From positions 1-64,000 of the forward strand of contig CAZLWR010000002.1 in NCBI GenBank assembly GCA_964563595.1: a stretch of DNA of 64,000 nucleotides, read 5' to 3'. The notes under the pieces are model-generated. The model ran no database searches and was not told where the DNA came from. It was given only the letters and a program-made list of their open reading frames with translations. The translations under genes were made by a program, and so were the position numbers. Below are positions 54,887 to 64,000 of this stretch, piece by piece. The DNA is from CALMFT01 sp964563595 (lineage in GTDB: Bacteria > Patescibacteriota > Gracilibacteria > Absconditabacterales > Absconditicoccaceae). Position 1 is the stretch's first letter. The number at the start of each line of letters is the position of its first letter.

Positions 54887-55477
54887 ATGCTAACCCCAAC
54901 AGGCGTAGTAGAAAAAGCATATAATCTTTATGTACAAGCAAGAAATATTCCAATAGCAGAAATTCAAGACCCTCATGCATGGTTTAGGACCAATGAGAAA
55001 ATAGGGATTTATTATATTCAACTACTTGGCAATTTAGAAAAATTATGAATCAACGACGAAGATCTTAAGAGATTTGAACAATCATTAGCTAGAACAACAA
55101 AACACCAGCAACGATATATGGCAGAGCATCCTGAAGAAATGAGCACTGTACACGAAAGCACACATGCCCCTTTGTCTGGATCAATCAATATTACAAAAAG
55201 TCATCAACTCCAAGCCTTTAAGGAGAAAATGAATCTCATTGCAAAAGATTTATGAGACCAAATCTTCGAATTTTTAGAACAAAGCGAAACCATAGTGCGT
55301 CCCTTTGGAGAAAGCGAATATATATTACACTTTGAACGAATACAACTTATGTTAACGCCTGATATGAGGTATGCTCTACAAATCAGTAGAAACAATGGAG
55401 GAGATTTTTACTTTCCTCTATATAACATGACCAAACTGCAGTTAGCAGGGATCCAGAAAATACTAGAAACAAGATAA
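54887..55477 (+). CDS. Hypothetical protein, 196 aa
   Basis: Not recognised. It starts MLTPTGVVEKAYNLYVQARN, helical up to about residue 120 (KSHQLQAFKEKMNLIAKDLG) and then a beta-rich end (YALQISRNNGGDFYFPLYN). Two TGA Gly. It diverges from hrcA with 92 bp of separation, and is convergent with the VanW-family gene, 7 bp apart. Confidence 0.65.
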
Positions 55478-55484
55478 TGATATT

Positions 55485-56639
55485 TTAATGTATTTCTCTA
55501 TAACAACTCGTCTTATTAGTTCAGTTTATATTCCAAGTATAACAACCGGTTCTGACTGTTTCCGTATAGCCGCTTCAGGTAGCGGGGTTGATCTTTGCTT
55601 TTTTCTGTACACTTGTTTTTTGACCCACAAAGCTAAGTGATCACTGGTCTTGAGCTAATCACAAACTCATAGTCTCTTCTATCCCTCCATAGTTACCATT
55701 GTAATTCAAGACAATGATAATTGGATGGTCTGAGGTATTAGTGACTTTGAGGTCTACAGATCACGCAAAGACCGTTGCGTCTATACCAGGAGTAGATATT
55801 CTCTCTCCATTGATCGTGGCAGTATACAGATTCGAAAACCATTTGCTATGATTACGAGCTTCTAGTTTCAGTCACATATTGGTCACCAATCACTGGTAAG
55901 TGGCAGTACTTCCTCAGCATATACCTCATCCATACACTGGTATTTCCTCATCCTGCACAATTGCCAAACCATTCTTATAATTCTTTTTTGTTTTGGGATC
56001 ATAATGGATACTACCTAAATAGTAGAAACTATCACCTGGATTTAACACCCTCACATGACCCAAGTATGCGAAAGCAGTCAAAATATTATGTCTACGATAG
56101 GCAGCATCATAATTCGTTCTATATCTTGAAGAGATTACTTTATAACCCAAAGCACGTAGCTCATCAGCATTTTTCCATAGATATAAAGGTCCAAACTTTT
56201 CTATATCAAGTTTATTGAACGCAAGGGTCCTAGCATGTGAACCAGTCTTACGCAAAGTCTTTGTAATAAGCCTGTCTAAATCATCTTTGACGTCAATATC
56301 TGAAGCAACTACAACACCACTTCTGACCGTTATAGCAAAATTGGCATAAAAACTATAAGGAATATCGTGAAATTTTATATGCTCGTTACGCAGAAGTTGT
56401 TTCATAAGGGATATTCTGATCAAGCTATGTGCACCAGTAATACTGGTTGCTCAAGATCGAGCATTGGCAGGTACAATAAGCATATCATCAGATGAGATAT
56501 TTTGTGCTCCTAATTGAATTGAACCAGTTCGACCCAAACCTCTTTTTATTACAGGTATATAAGTGACAACGGCAGCATCGGCATATACAAAACCCAAAGA
56601 TAAAAGAGTAAATATAATAATATTCAGAATATATTTCAT
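55485..56639 (-). CDS. VanW-family secreted protein
   Basis: A 384-aa protein. A signal peptide MKYILNIIIFTLLSLGFVYA is followed by about 200 residues without a known fold, then the VanW core: NPGDSFYYLGSIHYD, PVYGGGICGGSTATY (several TGA Gly), EARNHSKWF, GIDATVFAGSVDLKVTNTS and HPIIIVLNY. VanW proteins occur in wall-remodelling contexts, but the activity is unknown. A C-terminal Cys pair (GCYTWNING, SCYREIH) may form a disulfide. Nine or more TGA glycines. Confidence 0.82.
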
Positions 56640-56720
56640 ATCATGCAAAAAAGTAATACACTATGAGTATTACTTTGTTAGGGATGCTTTCAATAAGATT
56701 ATAAGTGTAGTTTTTGTCAA

Positions 56721-57452
56721 CTAGTACTGAGTAAAATCGGGCAATATCCTCATCCATACCTTACCAATGATGTAGTCATACGGCACGATATACCCTTTTT
56801 TATCACCAAAACAGCCGATAGTGAAACAGCATCTACTATCAGTGCTATGTTCTCTATTATCTCCCATCACGAAAAATCAATCGCTGACATCAAATTCAGA
56901 GACACCGCATACGGGAATAGTTTTATAATCACTAGGCAAGTAGGATTCATCTAAGGTGAAACAATCTGTTTTCGGAGATCATCAGGTTTTACAGATTAAT
57001 ACTTTGTTATCGTTTTCAATCTTTACCGTTTCACCGGGAAGTCCGATTACTCTCTTGATATAATGAATATCTTTACCGGGAGGCACGAATACAATGACAT
57101 CACCTCTACGTATCTCCGGCAACACTTTTATGGTACTTCCCACAAACGTCTTGATTTCTCTCGCTCAACCCGTAGCGTTGGATCGCTCAGTGAGTTTCAT
57201 TTTTTGAGATGAAACTTTATCAATAATAACAAAATCGTTGGTATGGAAAGTTGGCTCCATACTCTGACCCACTACTGTAAAAGGAGAAAATATGAAAAAC
57301 CTAATACACAACACAATTCCCATGGCCATCAAGAAAAATGATGCCAAGTCAAAAAATTCCAGCACTATCTTCTGCGCTCGTCCTTTCCATCACAAAGGTG
57401 AAGATTGGGTTTGAGATATCTCTGGCTGATCATGCCAATCGTTATAGTCCAT
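56721..57452 (-). CDS. lepB: Signal peptidase I
   Basis: A 243-aa signal peptidase. A polar N-terminal segment, one membrane helix (FFLMAMGIVLCIRFFIF), then the catalytic serine in VVGQSMEPTF, the catalytic lysine in YIKRVIGLPGETV and GDNREHSTDSR. It cleaves Sec and Tat signal peptides outside the membrane, including those of the giant surface protein and the pilin-like proteins here. Seven TGA codons are needed, and the Trp following W-K-G is CGA. A 9-mer ATAATCTGA overlaps the start region. Confidence 0.93.
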
Positions 57453-57535
57453 AATCTGATACAAATAAAAACTTACTAACATATACTAGAATCAACTACT
57501 ATTTCAATTGATATTTCCCCAGCCTCAAAACAAAA

Positions 57536-57565
57536 TCTGTTCCGAGTCCTCAGAACAGAATAGTG
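57536..57565 (-). terminator. Terminator downstream of 57619 gene
   Basis: On the minus strand TCTGTTC, ten-base loop, GAACAGA and TTTTG. Confidence 0.65.
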
Positions 57566-57618
57566 CTAATAAGTCGCTGTTATATGATGGTATTGTCAGC
57601 TTCAATAATGTTAACAAG

Positions 57619-58347
57619 TTATGTTAAAGGTTGCTGTGGTGGCGTTCAATCAGGGTTTTGTACAAGTTGAGCCGCAATTTCTGCAGGCTTGATAGATTGA
57701 GCACTTGCTACCACAGGTGGCTGGTTGATTACTTCATATCCTCCTGGGAGTCCTTGCATATGCTGTCTGATGAGAGATACAATATTTTTGAAACTGGTAT
57801 TTTCTGGTATAGCTTTTGTACTCTGTGCGAAAGGCAAATAATCGCCATTATCTTGTTTAACCATAACCACCAAAGATCCACCATCAGTTCCAAACTTATA
57901 GGGTTTATCAAAATCAGTATTTTGAGGAGTATATTCTTCTTTTAAGCGTACAACAAACTTTACAAGACCAGTCACGATATCAATATCTTGAGAACGAGCA
58001 CCGCTAGCGGCTACAATAGCATCAGGATCAATGGATCCCAGCAATCCATATGCTTTGATTCTTACCAAGGCATCCATAAAACTAGGAAGATTAGTAACAT
58101 TAGCGAAAGCAGATTCATTCTTTATCAAAAGATCTACTACTTTCTGATAGAACTCAGGAAGAACCAAAGGTTCCATAGTAACAGCTTTATCGCTTTGTTC
58201 TGGCATCTTAACCGCCCTCAGAACATCATCCAACTGCTTTCTAAGTCCTACTCTACTCGCAGCTTCTGCACTAAGTTCGTCTAATTGATCTCAAACCTTG
58301 GTTCCAAAGCTCTTTAAAGAGTTCCCAAATCCTTCTAATATAGACAT
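57619..58347 (-). CDS. Hypothetical protein, 242 aa
   Basis: Not recognised. It starts MSILEGFGNSLKSFGTKVGD, then LRKQLDDVLRAVKMPEQSDK, a helical region YQKVVDLLIKNESAFANVT, and a Pro/Gln/Ala-rich tail (NQPPVVASAQSIKPAEIAAQ). It has no signal peptide. Two TGA Gly. Opposite strand to the third pilin-like gene, 170 bp away. Possibly a chaperone-like or secreted substrate without Sec signal. Confidence 0.65.
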
Positions 58348-58516
58348 ATGCTGATCACTAATGAATTAAATATCAGCTTATTATATCTGCCAAAAAAAAT
58401 AGTGCAAGAATAATCTGATACAATTTCGCAATCCCAGTAGCTAAACTTGCAAAAAAACAACTTGTGGCTATAATATACTACAGTTACTTGTTATCCATTC
58501 AAAGCTATTCGATAGT

Positions 58517-58990
58517 ATGAAAAAAGTCAGTTTATCATATCTTATAACGTCAGGTCTGTTGCTCACCAACAAGATTTATGCACTCAATCGATTCCAGCCG
58601 CTGCAGGATCCTTATGGGGACGCGAATATAAACCAAGCTATCGACACTACTAATATCAACGACCCGCTCAGACAAGGAGCATCAACAATCGCCGAAGGTA
58701 TCTGAGGAATCAAATCAGATAACGGGGGAACTTTTGAAGAAGCGAAAACAAGCTTACTTAGTTCTATACAGCTCGCTATCAATTGGTTCTTAGGATTTTT
58801 GGCACTCGTTGCAGTAATCTATCTCATTATTCAAGGTATTCAGCTATTACTCAACCCCCAAAAGGATGATGAACTCAAAAAAATCCGAACTCGCATCGAA
58901 AGTGCAGCTCGAGCAATCTGAGGTATCGGATTGAGTCGGCTTATCGTTAGTTTCATTTTCTATATTGTAAAAGTTGTTGCAGGAGTATAA
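58517..58990 (+). CDS. VirB2/TrbC-like two-helix pilin candidate
   Basis: A 157-aa precursor. A signal peptide MKKVSLSYLITSGLLLTNKI is followed by a polar stretch and two helices, AINWFLGFLALVAVIYLIIQ and AIGGIGLSWLIVSFIFYIV, with a charged loop NPQKDDELKKIWTRIE. It is the closest paralogue of 11621-12052: the shared GLSWL(V/I)VSF is TGG there and CGG here. Loop positions KIWTR and AAWAI also use CGA. TrbC-type architecture; a pilus-like role is inferred. Confidence 0.7.
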
Positions 58991-59013
58991 CAAAATATAT
59001 TTTCATAACGGAA

Positions 59014-59042
59014 AGAGACCGCTAGTAATCTAGTCGGCCTCT
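59014..59042. terminator. Hairpin between convergent genes
   Basis: AGAGACCGCTAG pairs imperfectly with CTAGTCGGCCTCT. No clear T-run, so termination is uncertain. Confidence 0.35.
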
Positions 59043-59107
59043 GACAATCTCATTTATTGCGAAGATATTCCCCTATTTGGGAAAGATCTTTCTAGCTAAT
59101 TTCGTAA

Positions 59108-59596
59108 TTAATGCTGGAAGGAGAAGGAATTGAGGAAACCAATGCACTCGCCTCCAAGTTGCATAAGCCAAATCGAAAACAGAAGACAAAACAGGAGAGC
59201 TACTAGATTCTTCCAGTGCTGCTCCAAAAATGTTGCTTGTGAATAGACGATCCGACCATCGGATGTGATGTTTTGCCGGAATGCCTCGCCTCCCACGCAA
59301 ATCATTTTGCCATCCACTTTGATCTTGTCGGCCCGGAAGGATTGGCCGTCCATTATCACGAGATGATGATGCTCAATTGTAAAGACAGCCTCTCCGGCAT
59401 TCTTCACGATCAAAGCAGCACCATCAAGGTAGATGGTAGTGCCCTCCAGGTTGAGGGCTTTCTCACTACTGATAGGCAAAGGAATTTGAGTATTCCCTGC
59501 CAGATTCAGTTGACCCCCAACTATTTGAGGATCCGGGGTCTTGCCACAGGAAGTAGCAAGGACCACAATGGTCAAAAGACTAAAAAAGACTTTCAT
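59108..59596 (-). CDS. Lipoprotein, GC-rich, no TGA codons
   Basis: A 162-aa protein. MKVFFSLLTIVVLATSC is a signal peptide with a lipobox-like end. A beta-rich region follows (NLEGTTIYLDGAALIVK, HHHLVIMDGQSF, KVDGKMICVGGEAF) and a C-terminal helix NLVALLFCLLFSIWLM. FHA- or cupin-like in outline, but not identified. Composition is clearly more G+C-rich than neighbours and every glycine is GGN. CGG codons occur where Arg would read well (DGRIVYS), so it may come from a standard-code donor. A perfect palindrome lies in its upstream region. Confidence 0.65.
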   Translation of the reverse strand: MKVFFSLLTIVVLATSCGKTPDPQIVGGQLNLAGNTQIPLPISSEKALNLEGTTIYLDGAALIVKNAGEAVFTIEHHHLVIMDGQSFRADKIKVDGKMICVGGEAFRQNITSDGRIVYSQATFLEQHWKNLVALLFCLLFSIWLMQLGGECIGFLNSFSFQH

Positions 59597-59620
59597 ATCA
59601 CAGTGTGTGAACTGGTTTTT

Positions 59621-59636
59621 TGACAGATATCTGTCA
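59621..59636. promoter_or_regulatory. Perfect 16-bp palindrome upstream of lipoprotein gene
   Basis: TGACAGATATCTGTCA at 59621-59636, about 25 bp before the minus-strand start at 59596, preceded by a T-run. It could be an operator. The right half overlaps a TCAGATTAT copy. Confidence 0.45.
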
Positions 59637-59647
59637 GATTATAAGTA

Positions 59648-59747
59648 NNNNNNNNNNNNNNNNNNNNNNNNNNNNNNNNNNNNNNNNNNNNNNNNNNNNN
59701 NNNNNNNNNNNNNNNNNNNNNNNNNNNNNNNNNNNNNNNNNNNNNNN
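59648..59747. other. Assembly gap of 100 N
   Basis: Scaffold gap. It interrupts the 3' end of the CARDB-protein gene and possibly the promoter of the lipoprotein gene. Flanks do not overlap. Confidence 0.99.
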
Positions 59748-60478
59748 ACCTGTACTCCAATATTGACTGAATTGTTCAATTCATTGCTTTCATTCACCAA
59801 ATCTGAAGAGTCTATCTTGCATTCCAAAAGCTTGAAACCTTTGTTGGAAGTGAGATTGCCGATATAGACACTAGGTACTTCCATCACCACTTCACCATTG
59901 GTAGGAATAGGAGGAGCACTTTCCAGGAAAGATCGATAAGGATAAACCGTGCCATCTACTCCTTTGCAACCAAATTTCAAAGAACCTAAACCATCAGAAT
60001 TATAGACAGTTCCCAGGTTTTTAAATTTGATATTCAGGGTAGCGAACTTTTGATCTAATTGCACGGAAGCAGATATGGCAGCAAAAGTCACCGCAAAATC
60101 TGGCCCTACAGTGCTTGTAGAGGATGTAGTAGTAGAGCTATTGGTATTGGAACTTGTTGTGGATATAGGAATAACCTGATCAGAAGTTCTCAACTTTTTT
60201 ACCTCTCTCAGGAAAAATACATAAATATCGGTAATGACAGCATTGGTAGATGCTCTTATTCTACTAGAAATAATCTCAATAAGTCTTGTTTTGGTAGCAC
60301 TAGTGATTTTCCCGTCAACACTAGACACGACAGTTCTAATCCTCATTTTGATACTATCCACAGTTGATTGTGCCTGTGCAGTAGGCATATCGATCGGACC
60401 AGGTATGAAAAAAAGTCCTGCAACGCTTGCACAGCTCAAGAAAACTAAACTAAAGAGTCGTCTTGCAATATAATTCAT
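59748..60478 (-). CDS. Secreted CARDB-domain protein (3' end in gap)
   Basis: About 243 residues are present. MNYIARRLFSLVFLSCASVA is a signal peptide. Residues about 40-105 are helical (VDSIKMRIRTVVSSVDGKI), followed by a Ser/Thr linker (TTSSNTNSSTTTSSTST) and a CARDB adhesive module: PDFAVTFAAISASVQ, KFKNLGTVYNSDGLG and DLVNESNELNNSVNIGV. CARDB units are extracellular Ig-like domains. The C-terminus is lost in the gap. No TGA is needed up to the gap. Confidence 0.75.
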
Positions 60479-60536
60479 AATCCAAGTATAGTCAAGCCTC
60501 TCGTGCTTGTCAAATTTTGAGTCCCCTCAGTATGAT

Positions 60537-61199
60537 TTAATATACACTGAATCCGTAGCTTTTCATCCACTGCATAGCACGCTTTTTGTCTTCATGAAAA
60601 CGATCCACCACAGCCCAAAATCTCGCAGAATGATTCATCTCTAACAAATGTGCCAGTTCATGACAAACAACGTAGTCCATAACAAAATCCGGCATCTTGA
60701 TTAACCTTCGACTCAATCAGATATTCTTCTTACTGGAACAACTGCCCCGTCTGGTTTTACCATCTCTGATAATGAGTTTTTGATAACGTAAACTATGACG
60801 AGCACTCAGATTATCCAATCTTTCTTGTAAAACTTGTCTGGCATAAGATTTATATCGTTTTTCCTGAATAGCAGGGATCCTTAGATCGCTAGCTGATCTG
60901 ATTATTTTATCTTGGTAATTGATGAGCGGCTCCTTACCTGCATGAGGATCAATGTGTATGGCGTACACATCCCCATGAAGCAATAATTGATCAGGCATAA
61001 GTTGAACTTCACTTTTGCGTTGGTTTACATGAGCAAGTTTCTTTTCTATTCGTGCTTGTTTTTCTTTCACAAAAGCCTGGATTCTCGCATCAGAAAAATT
61101 CAGAGGTGCTGTCACATGAACAGTAGCATCAGGTTTGATTCTCAAAGTAAGGTTTCTTACCCTCTTTTTAGTGATAGAAACAGGAGTCGAGGAAGTCAT
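60537..61199 (-). CDS. YgjP/DUF45-type zinc metallopeptidase
   Basis: A 220-aa protein. C-terminal motifs: KTRWGSCSSKKNIGLSWRL, VCHELAHLLEMNHSARFW and a basic end. HExxH plus the downstream His is the gluzincin-type zinc site. The invariant Trp of RWGSC is CGG and that of SWRL is CGA, and Gly in NIGL is TGA. The N-terminal 120 residues form the usual beta domain (KNLTLRIKPDATVHVTAPLN-like). Function unknown; the family is linked to nucleotide-modifying or repair loci. The start ATG is at 61199. Confidence 0.88.
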
Positions 61200-61216
61200 A
61201 GACCTTACTATAATTT

Positions 61217-62170
61217 TTATAGGATATAATCCAAATATTCTTGTACGACTTTTTGGAAAGGAGCATAGTTCACACGATGCCCCTGAAAAGCCTGAGCAAC
61301 CAATCCGGTCATTTCCATCTCTGTCATGGTAAGAATCTGACGTAAGGTCATTTCAATCTCTCTGCCCTTGTAGTTCGCTGGCAAGTTCTGAGTCAAACGC
61401 TGGCTCGCACCAAGTGCCTTATCAAGACGCATACGAATAATATCTTCCGCAGTATATCCATCCAAAGCTATCATTTTGAGGGTATGAAAGGTATGTTTAC
61501 AAACAATCCACATATAAAACAACTCTGAAGACACCATCCCACTATCCATGCAGTATTCCATGTCGACCAAAAGCGATTGCTTACTAGCTTCTAACGTCGG
61601 CTTATGATAGATTTCATGGATGACCCACTCGAAATCTGGCATCATTTGCCAACAGTACCGAATTAACAAAGCTTTGTGATAAGGATGAGTGGCATAGGTA
61701 TGTTTCGCTTCAAGTTGAGCAAGCGACCTAGTCAACAACTTTAGTTTGGGAAAGTCATTCTCGTACTGAGCAGTGCTAATCGCCAAGTTTACTGCGAACA
61801 AAACCATATTGTGAAAAGACCCAAATAAGACTTGTTGCCTATACTCTTCCGGAGTAGACGCCGTGTGTTCTAGTCACTCTACTTTTACATACCAAGGAAT
61901 GGGCACAGACAAACCATTGTAAGATGGTTCCAAAACCTTCGCAAGTTCTTGGTCCAACGATACAGGTATATGCTGATACTTATCAAATGACAAAATACGT
62001 GTTACTAGTGCTTTTCTTTTTTCTACGCCAAAACCCATTCTCGACCAAGAGGGTACACGACCTTCTTTACGAACAATAGTACAAAATTCATCATAAACTG
62101 ACCTAAGCATGGGATACAAATTAGATTCAATATACTCAAGTGATTTGCTGCAATTTAGAATACATATCAT
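61217..62170 (-). CDS. Hypothetical protein, 317 aa
   Basis: Not recognised. It starts MICILNCSKSLEYIESNLYP; mainly helical with aromatic-rich stretches (YHKALLIRYCWQMMPDFEWV, SELFYMWIVCKHTF, EMTLRQILTMTEMEMTG). One TGA Gly links its two halves (VEGLEHTAS). No signal. Its start overlaps the end of the upstream 179-aa gene by 50 bp in another frame, which indicates coupling. The next gene downstream is the metallopeptidase. Confidence 0.7.
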
Positions 62171-62660
62171 GGACCGAAGGAATACGTCTCATATCTATGA
62201 GATCAAGAGAAAAGTTATATTCAAGACATTCATTCGTCGTAGTATTACCGAAGCTACCTTCTGTGATAATATAGTATATGAGTCACTCCATATCTTCTCC
62301 TGCACAGTGATTTTCATATATTGCAGCATATTGACTCAAAGCAGCCATAATACGTTCCATAAGTTCATCAGTATAGGGACTCTGGCTTTCTTCAAGTTTG
62401 TTAAAAAATGCAGTCACCAGTCTGGGTAATACGGCACCACAGTGCTCACTTATTTGCTGATGATATTGCTTAGAATTCGCTATTTCAGAAATTATTATTT
62501 CATCATTATGTACTTCTTCTTCAATATTCTTTTTGGTGGACAATGCAGCAGCTAGGTTTCTAGCATGTCTTTTTTTGGCCAACCAAAGCCTTGCTCTATT
62601 GAGAGCGAACAATCTATTATTAGATGCTGACATAGCAAGCATTCTTTCTCTATGTGACAT
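62121..62660 (-). CDS. Hypothetical protein, 179 aa
   Basis: Not recognised. It starts MSHRERMLAMSASNNRLFAL with a basic N-terminal helix (RARLWLAKKRHARNLAAALS), followed by ISEHCGAVLPRLVTAFFNKL and a TGA-linked extension (MEGLIYYIITEGSFGN). The stop TAA lies inside the downstream gene. Likely an operon partner of the 317-aa protein. Confidence 0.65.
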
Positions 62661-62803
62661 AAGTATAGCATATGGTATAAACGTTGACTATAGTCGTAGG
62701 TTAGCGGCTAAAGTTTACATTATAGCATAAGTATATATAGAAAATGCATCACAATGCAATATATTTGCATAACAAGTCTGCGGTAAAAAATCATATTCAG
62801 ACA

Positions 62804-63004
62804 TTAATTCAATAGAGTTTGTGCAATCATCGCTTGGATGAGCAGAAGCCTTTCCTGGTAACTCATATCTTCGCGTGCGTCAACACGTTCTACCAGTTCA
62901 CAAAGCCTATGGTCGAAAGCCGGTATTTGATCAATCAGTTGGGTAAATTTATCACTATATTCCTGCCGATCCATATCTAGGGCTTTCATATAAGCTCAAA
63001 GCAT
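62804..63004 (-). CDS. Small helical protein, 66 aa
   Basis: It reads MLGAYMKALDMDWQEYSDKF from ATG 63004 with one TGA; ATG 62989 is an alternative start. The rest (LIDQIPAFDHRLCELVERVD, then MSYQERLLLIQAMIAQTLLN) looks like two amphipathic helices. Resembles small helical subunits or antitoxins in size only. Unknown function. Confidence 0.6.
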
Positions 63005-63017
63005 ATAAAGTAAAACA

Positions 63018-63332
63018 TTAGTTCTTAGGATTTGCCTTGAAAATATCTCCCTTAACGTGAACGATGTCTCATTCAATTTGTTCTGTTATACTGCGATCTT
63101 TCCTCTCGTCAATAATAAGTTTACCATTTGCCACATGAGCGTCCTCTTTGCTTACCAATCGGCCAATCGTGTCCCGACTTCCATCTTCACGCTGTCATGC
63201 CACTCTCTCCAAGCCTCCTTTTTCACCGACATCATGGTTGCGAATGGCAACATATCCATCACTCGGAATCAGCTCAATATGGTAGAATTTGCCTTCGCCG
63301 GTACTACCTGGTTCTTTTCTTTCTTGGATCAT
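63018..63332 (-). CDS. Small protein, 104 aa, Gly/Asp/Glu-rich
   Basis: From ATG 63332: MIQERKEPGSTGEGKFYHIE, then VAIRNHDVGEKGGLERVAGQ and a charged C-terminus with ERKDRSITEQIEGDIVHVKG. Two TGA Gly. The open frame extends upstream with a hydrophobic segment (NFCFIFLLLLI), so a membrane-anchored longer form starting near 63446 cannot be excluded. The first part is G+C-richer than the upstream DNA. No family recognised. Confidence 0.6.
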
Positions 63333-63385
63333 GATCAAGAGCAATAAGAATATAAAACAAAAATTGATTATTTCTCTTAGAGCAT

Positions 63386-63437
63386 TCAGATTATTTTTGC
63401 TATAGATAAAAAAAGCAATATTACAAGGATAATCTGA
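63386..63437. repeat. Inverted pair of TCAGATTAT 9-mers
   Basis: TCAGATTAT at 63386-63394 and its complement ATAATCTGA at 63429-63437, 34 bp apart. Paired inverted uptake sequences commonly act as terminators in naturally competent bacteria. Confidence 0.55.
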
Positions 63438-63448
63438 ACAATACAAAA

Positions 63449-63476
63449 GATCTCACAGGGCATTCCCCGCGAGACC
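63449..63476 (-). terminator. Terminator downstream of 63493 gene
   Basis: On the minus strand GGTCTCGCGGGG, AATG loop, CCCTGTGAGATC, then TTTTGT. Confidence 0.65.
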
Positions 63477-63492
63477 AATCACTAGTAAGCGA

Positions 63493-64000
63493 TTATAAAA
63501 TTACATTTCAGAGCAGCTCGTCTTCGGCACCCCATTCGCCCAAATGGTTCGTCCCGATCCGACCAGTGGTCAGGATGTCAGCGAATCTGTTCAGCAACAT
63601 GGAGCCCTTCAGACCCAAGATACCAAACAAAACCAGCATGAACATCCAGTCTGATTGATCATAGGTCAGACGGAACATATCCCACACGACCACATCTTCC
63701 AGATTCAGCTTCAAAGGCCCTGTAATTCCCACAAAAAGCAAGAGGGTGGGCAGGGCTAAGAACAGCCAAACAGCGATGTAGGTCCAGGCGATACCTCGGA
63801 TGGTATGCCAACTGGGACCGGTCATGCGATTGAGGACGCGGAATGCGGTCCTACGGTGCAACAAAAATGGTGCGAAGATCGCACACAGGACATTGAAGAT
63901 AATCACGAAGTCGAATAAGATCTGATAAACAAGATCAGCATCAAAATTGCCACGGCCACCGATAAAAGCAGCCGCCACGATCATCACACAAAATCCTGCA
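63493..64000 (-). CDS. Polytopic membrane protein (partial at window edge)
   Basis: About 168 residues; the frame is open at the right edge, so the start may lie outside, or be GTG/ATG near 63987. Four hydrophobic stretches: MMIVAAAFIGG, FVIIFNVLCAIFAPFLL, IAWTYIAVWLFLALPTLLLF and MFMLVLFGILGL. G+C-rich (about half) and without internal TGA. At 63508 a TGA would stop it in the standard code; here it reads on for five codons to TAA. Signs of foreign origin, like 59108. No family recognised. Confidence 0.65.

Larger units (their letters stand above)
781..63437. repeat. Dispersed 9-mer TCAGATTAT (both strands)
   Basis: I counted about 41 copies of the 8-mer CAGATTAT/ATAATCTG, about 36 extending to TCAGATTAT/ATAATCTGA. 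Examples: 781, 2472, 12102, 16972, 31747, 48272, 54320, 63386. Chance expectation at this composition is about four 8-mers and one 9-mer. Copies are in both orientations, in genes and between genes. Confidence 0.75.

Noticed and set aside
59073..59300. Alternative minus-strand frame of 75 aa
   Set aside because: Overlaps the lipoprotein gene, which has a signal peptide and helix; the alternative has no features.
1..64000. Mycoplasma-type code (UGA=Trp)
   Set aside because: UGA falls on glycine, not tryptophan, positions; Trp is TGG or CGA/CGG.

Overview
The window reads as a Candidatus Absconditabacteria (SR1) genome fragment, and it only makes sense under a non-standard genetic code. Almost every gene is broken by TGA at positions where glycine is invariant (the ABC signature LSGGE, the GTGKT and SGGVDS loops, prepilin peptidase GFGD). 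CGA and CGG sit where tryptophan is conserved (superoxide dismutase DVWEH, metallopeptidase RWGSC, VirD4-type SWGPRLE). Invariant arginines I checked use AGA, AGG, CGT or CGC. TGG is still tryptophan. This matches the code reported for Absconditabacterales (UGA=Gly, CGA/CGG=Trp; NCBI table 37, from memory). All coordinates below use TAA and TAG as the only stops. Base composition is AT-rich and no rRNA, tRNA or CRISPR array was seen.

Layout. 0.3-9.6 kb: FtsE, a structured small RNA, aquaporin, prepilin peptidase and a nucleotidyltransferase split by an assembly gap, then a secE-nusG-yraN-phosphoesterase cluster. 10-14 kb: SulP transporter, a VirB2-like 2-TM pilin, a cysteine-poor NifU-like protein and a peptidoglycan-binding wall hydrolase. 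14-31 kb is the most unusual part: a 2371-aa secreted DUF11/PKD-like surface protein, a 1766-aa protein of unknown function, and, divergently, a VirD4/TraG-type ATPase fused to a C-terminal S1 domain. 31.8-39.5 kb: RGG-tailed DEAD-box helicase, KsgA, UbiA-type prenyltransferase, anchored proteins and Fe/Mn superoxide dismutase. 39.7-45.1 kb: RsmE, a methyltransferase, an overlapping Dcm/type II restriction pair, CsaA and a second DEAD-box helicase. 45-50 kb: family 8 glycosyltransferase, membrane proteins, another VirB2-like pilin, a GerMN-like lipoprotein and MnmA. 50-58 kb: bL31, methionine aminopeptidase, an LpxC-like deacetylase, HrcA, a VanW-family protein and signal peptidase I. 58.5-64 kb: a third VirB2-like pilin, a GC-richer lipoprotein, a CARDB protein broken by a gap, a YgjP-type metallopeptidase and several unknown proteins.

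Together the genes suggest a small, host-associated cell with a reduced repertoire but a large investment in surface and secretion functions: a giant surface protein, type IV secretion-like parts, pilin processing and wall hydrolase. A 9-mer, TCAGATTAT, is strongly over-represented on both strands (about 36 copies counted by eye) and looks like a DNA-uptake-type sequence. There are three 100-N gaps. One (39784-39883) is flanked by an identical 55-bp overlap and is therefore probably false.
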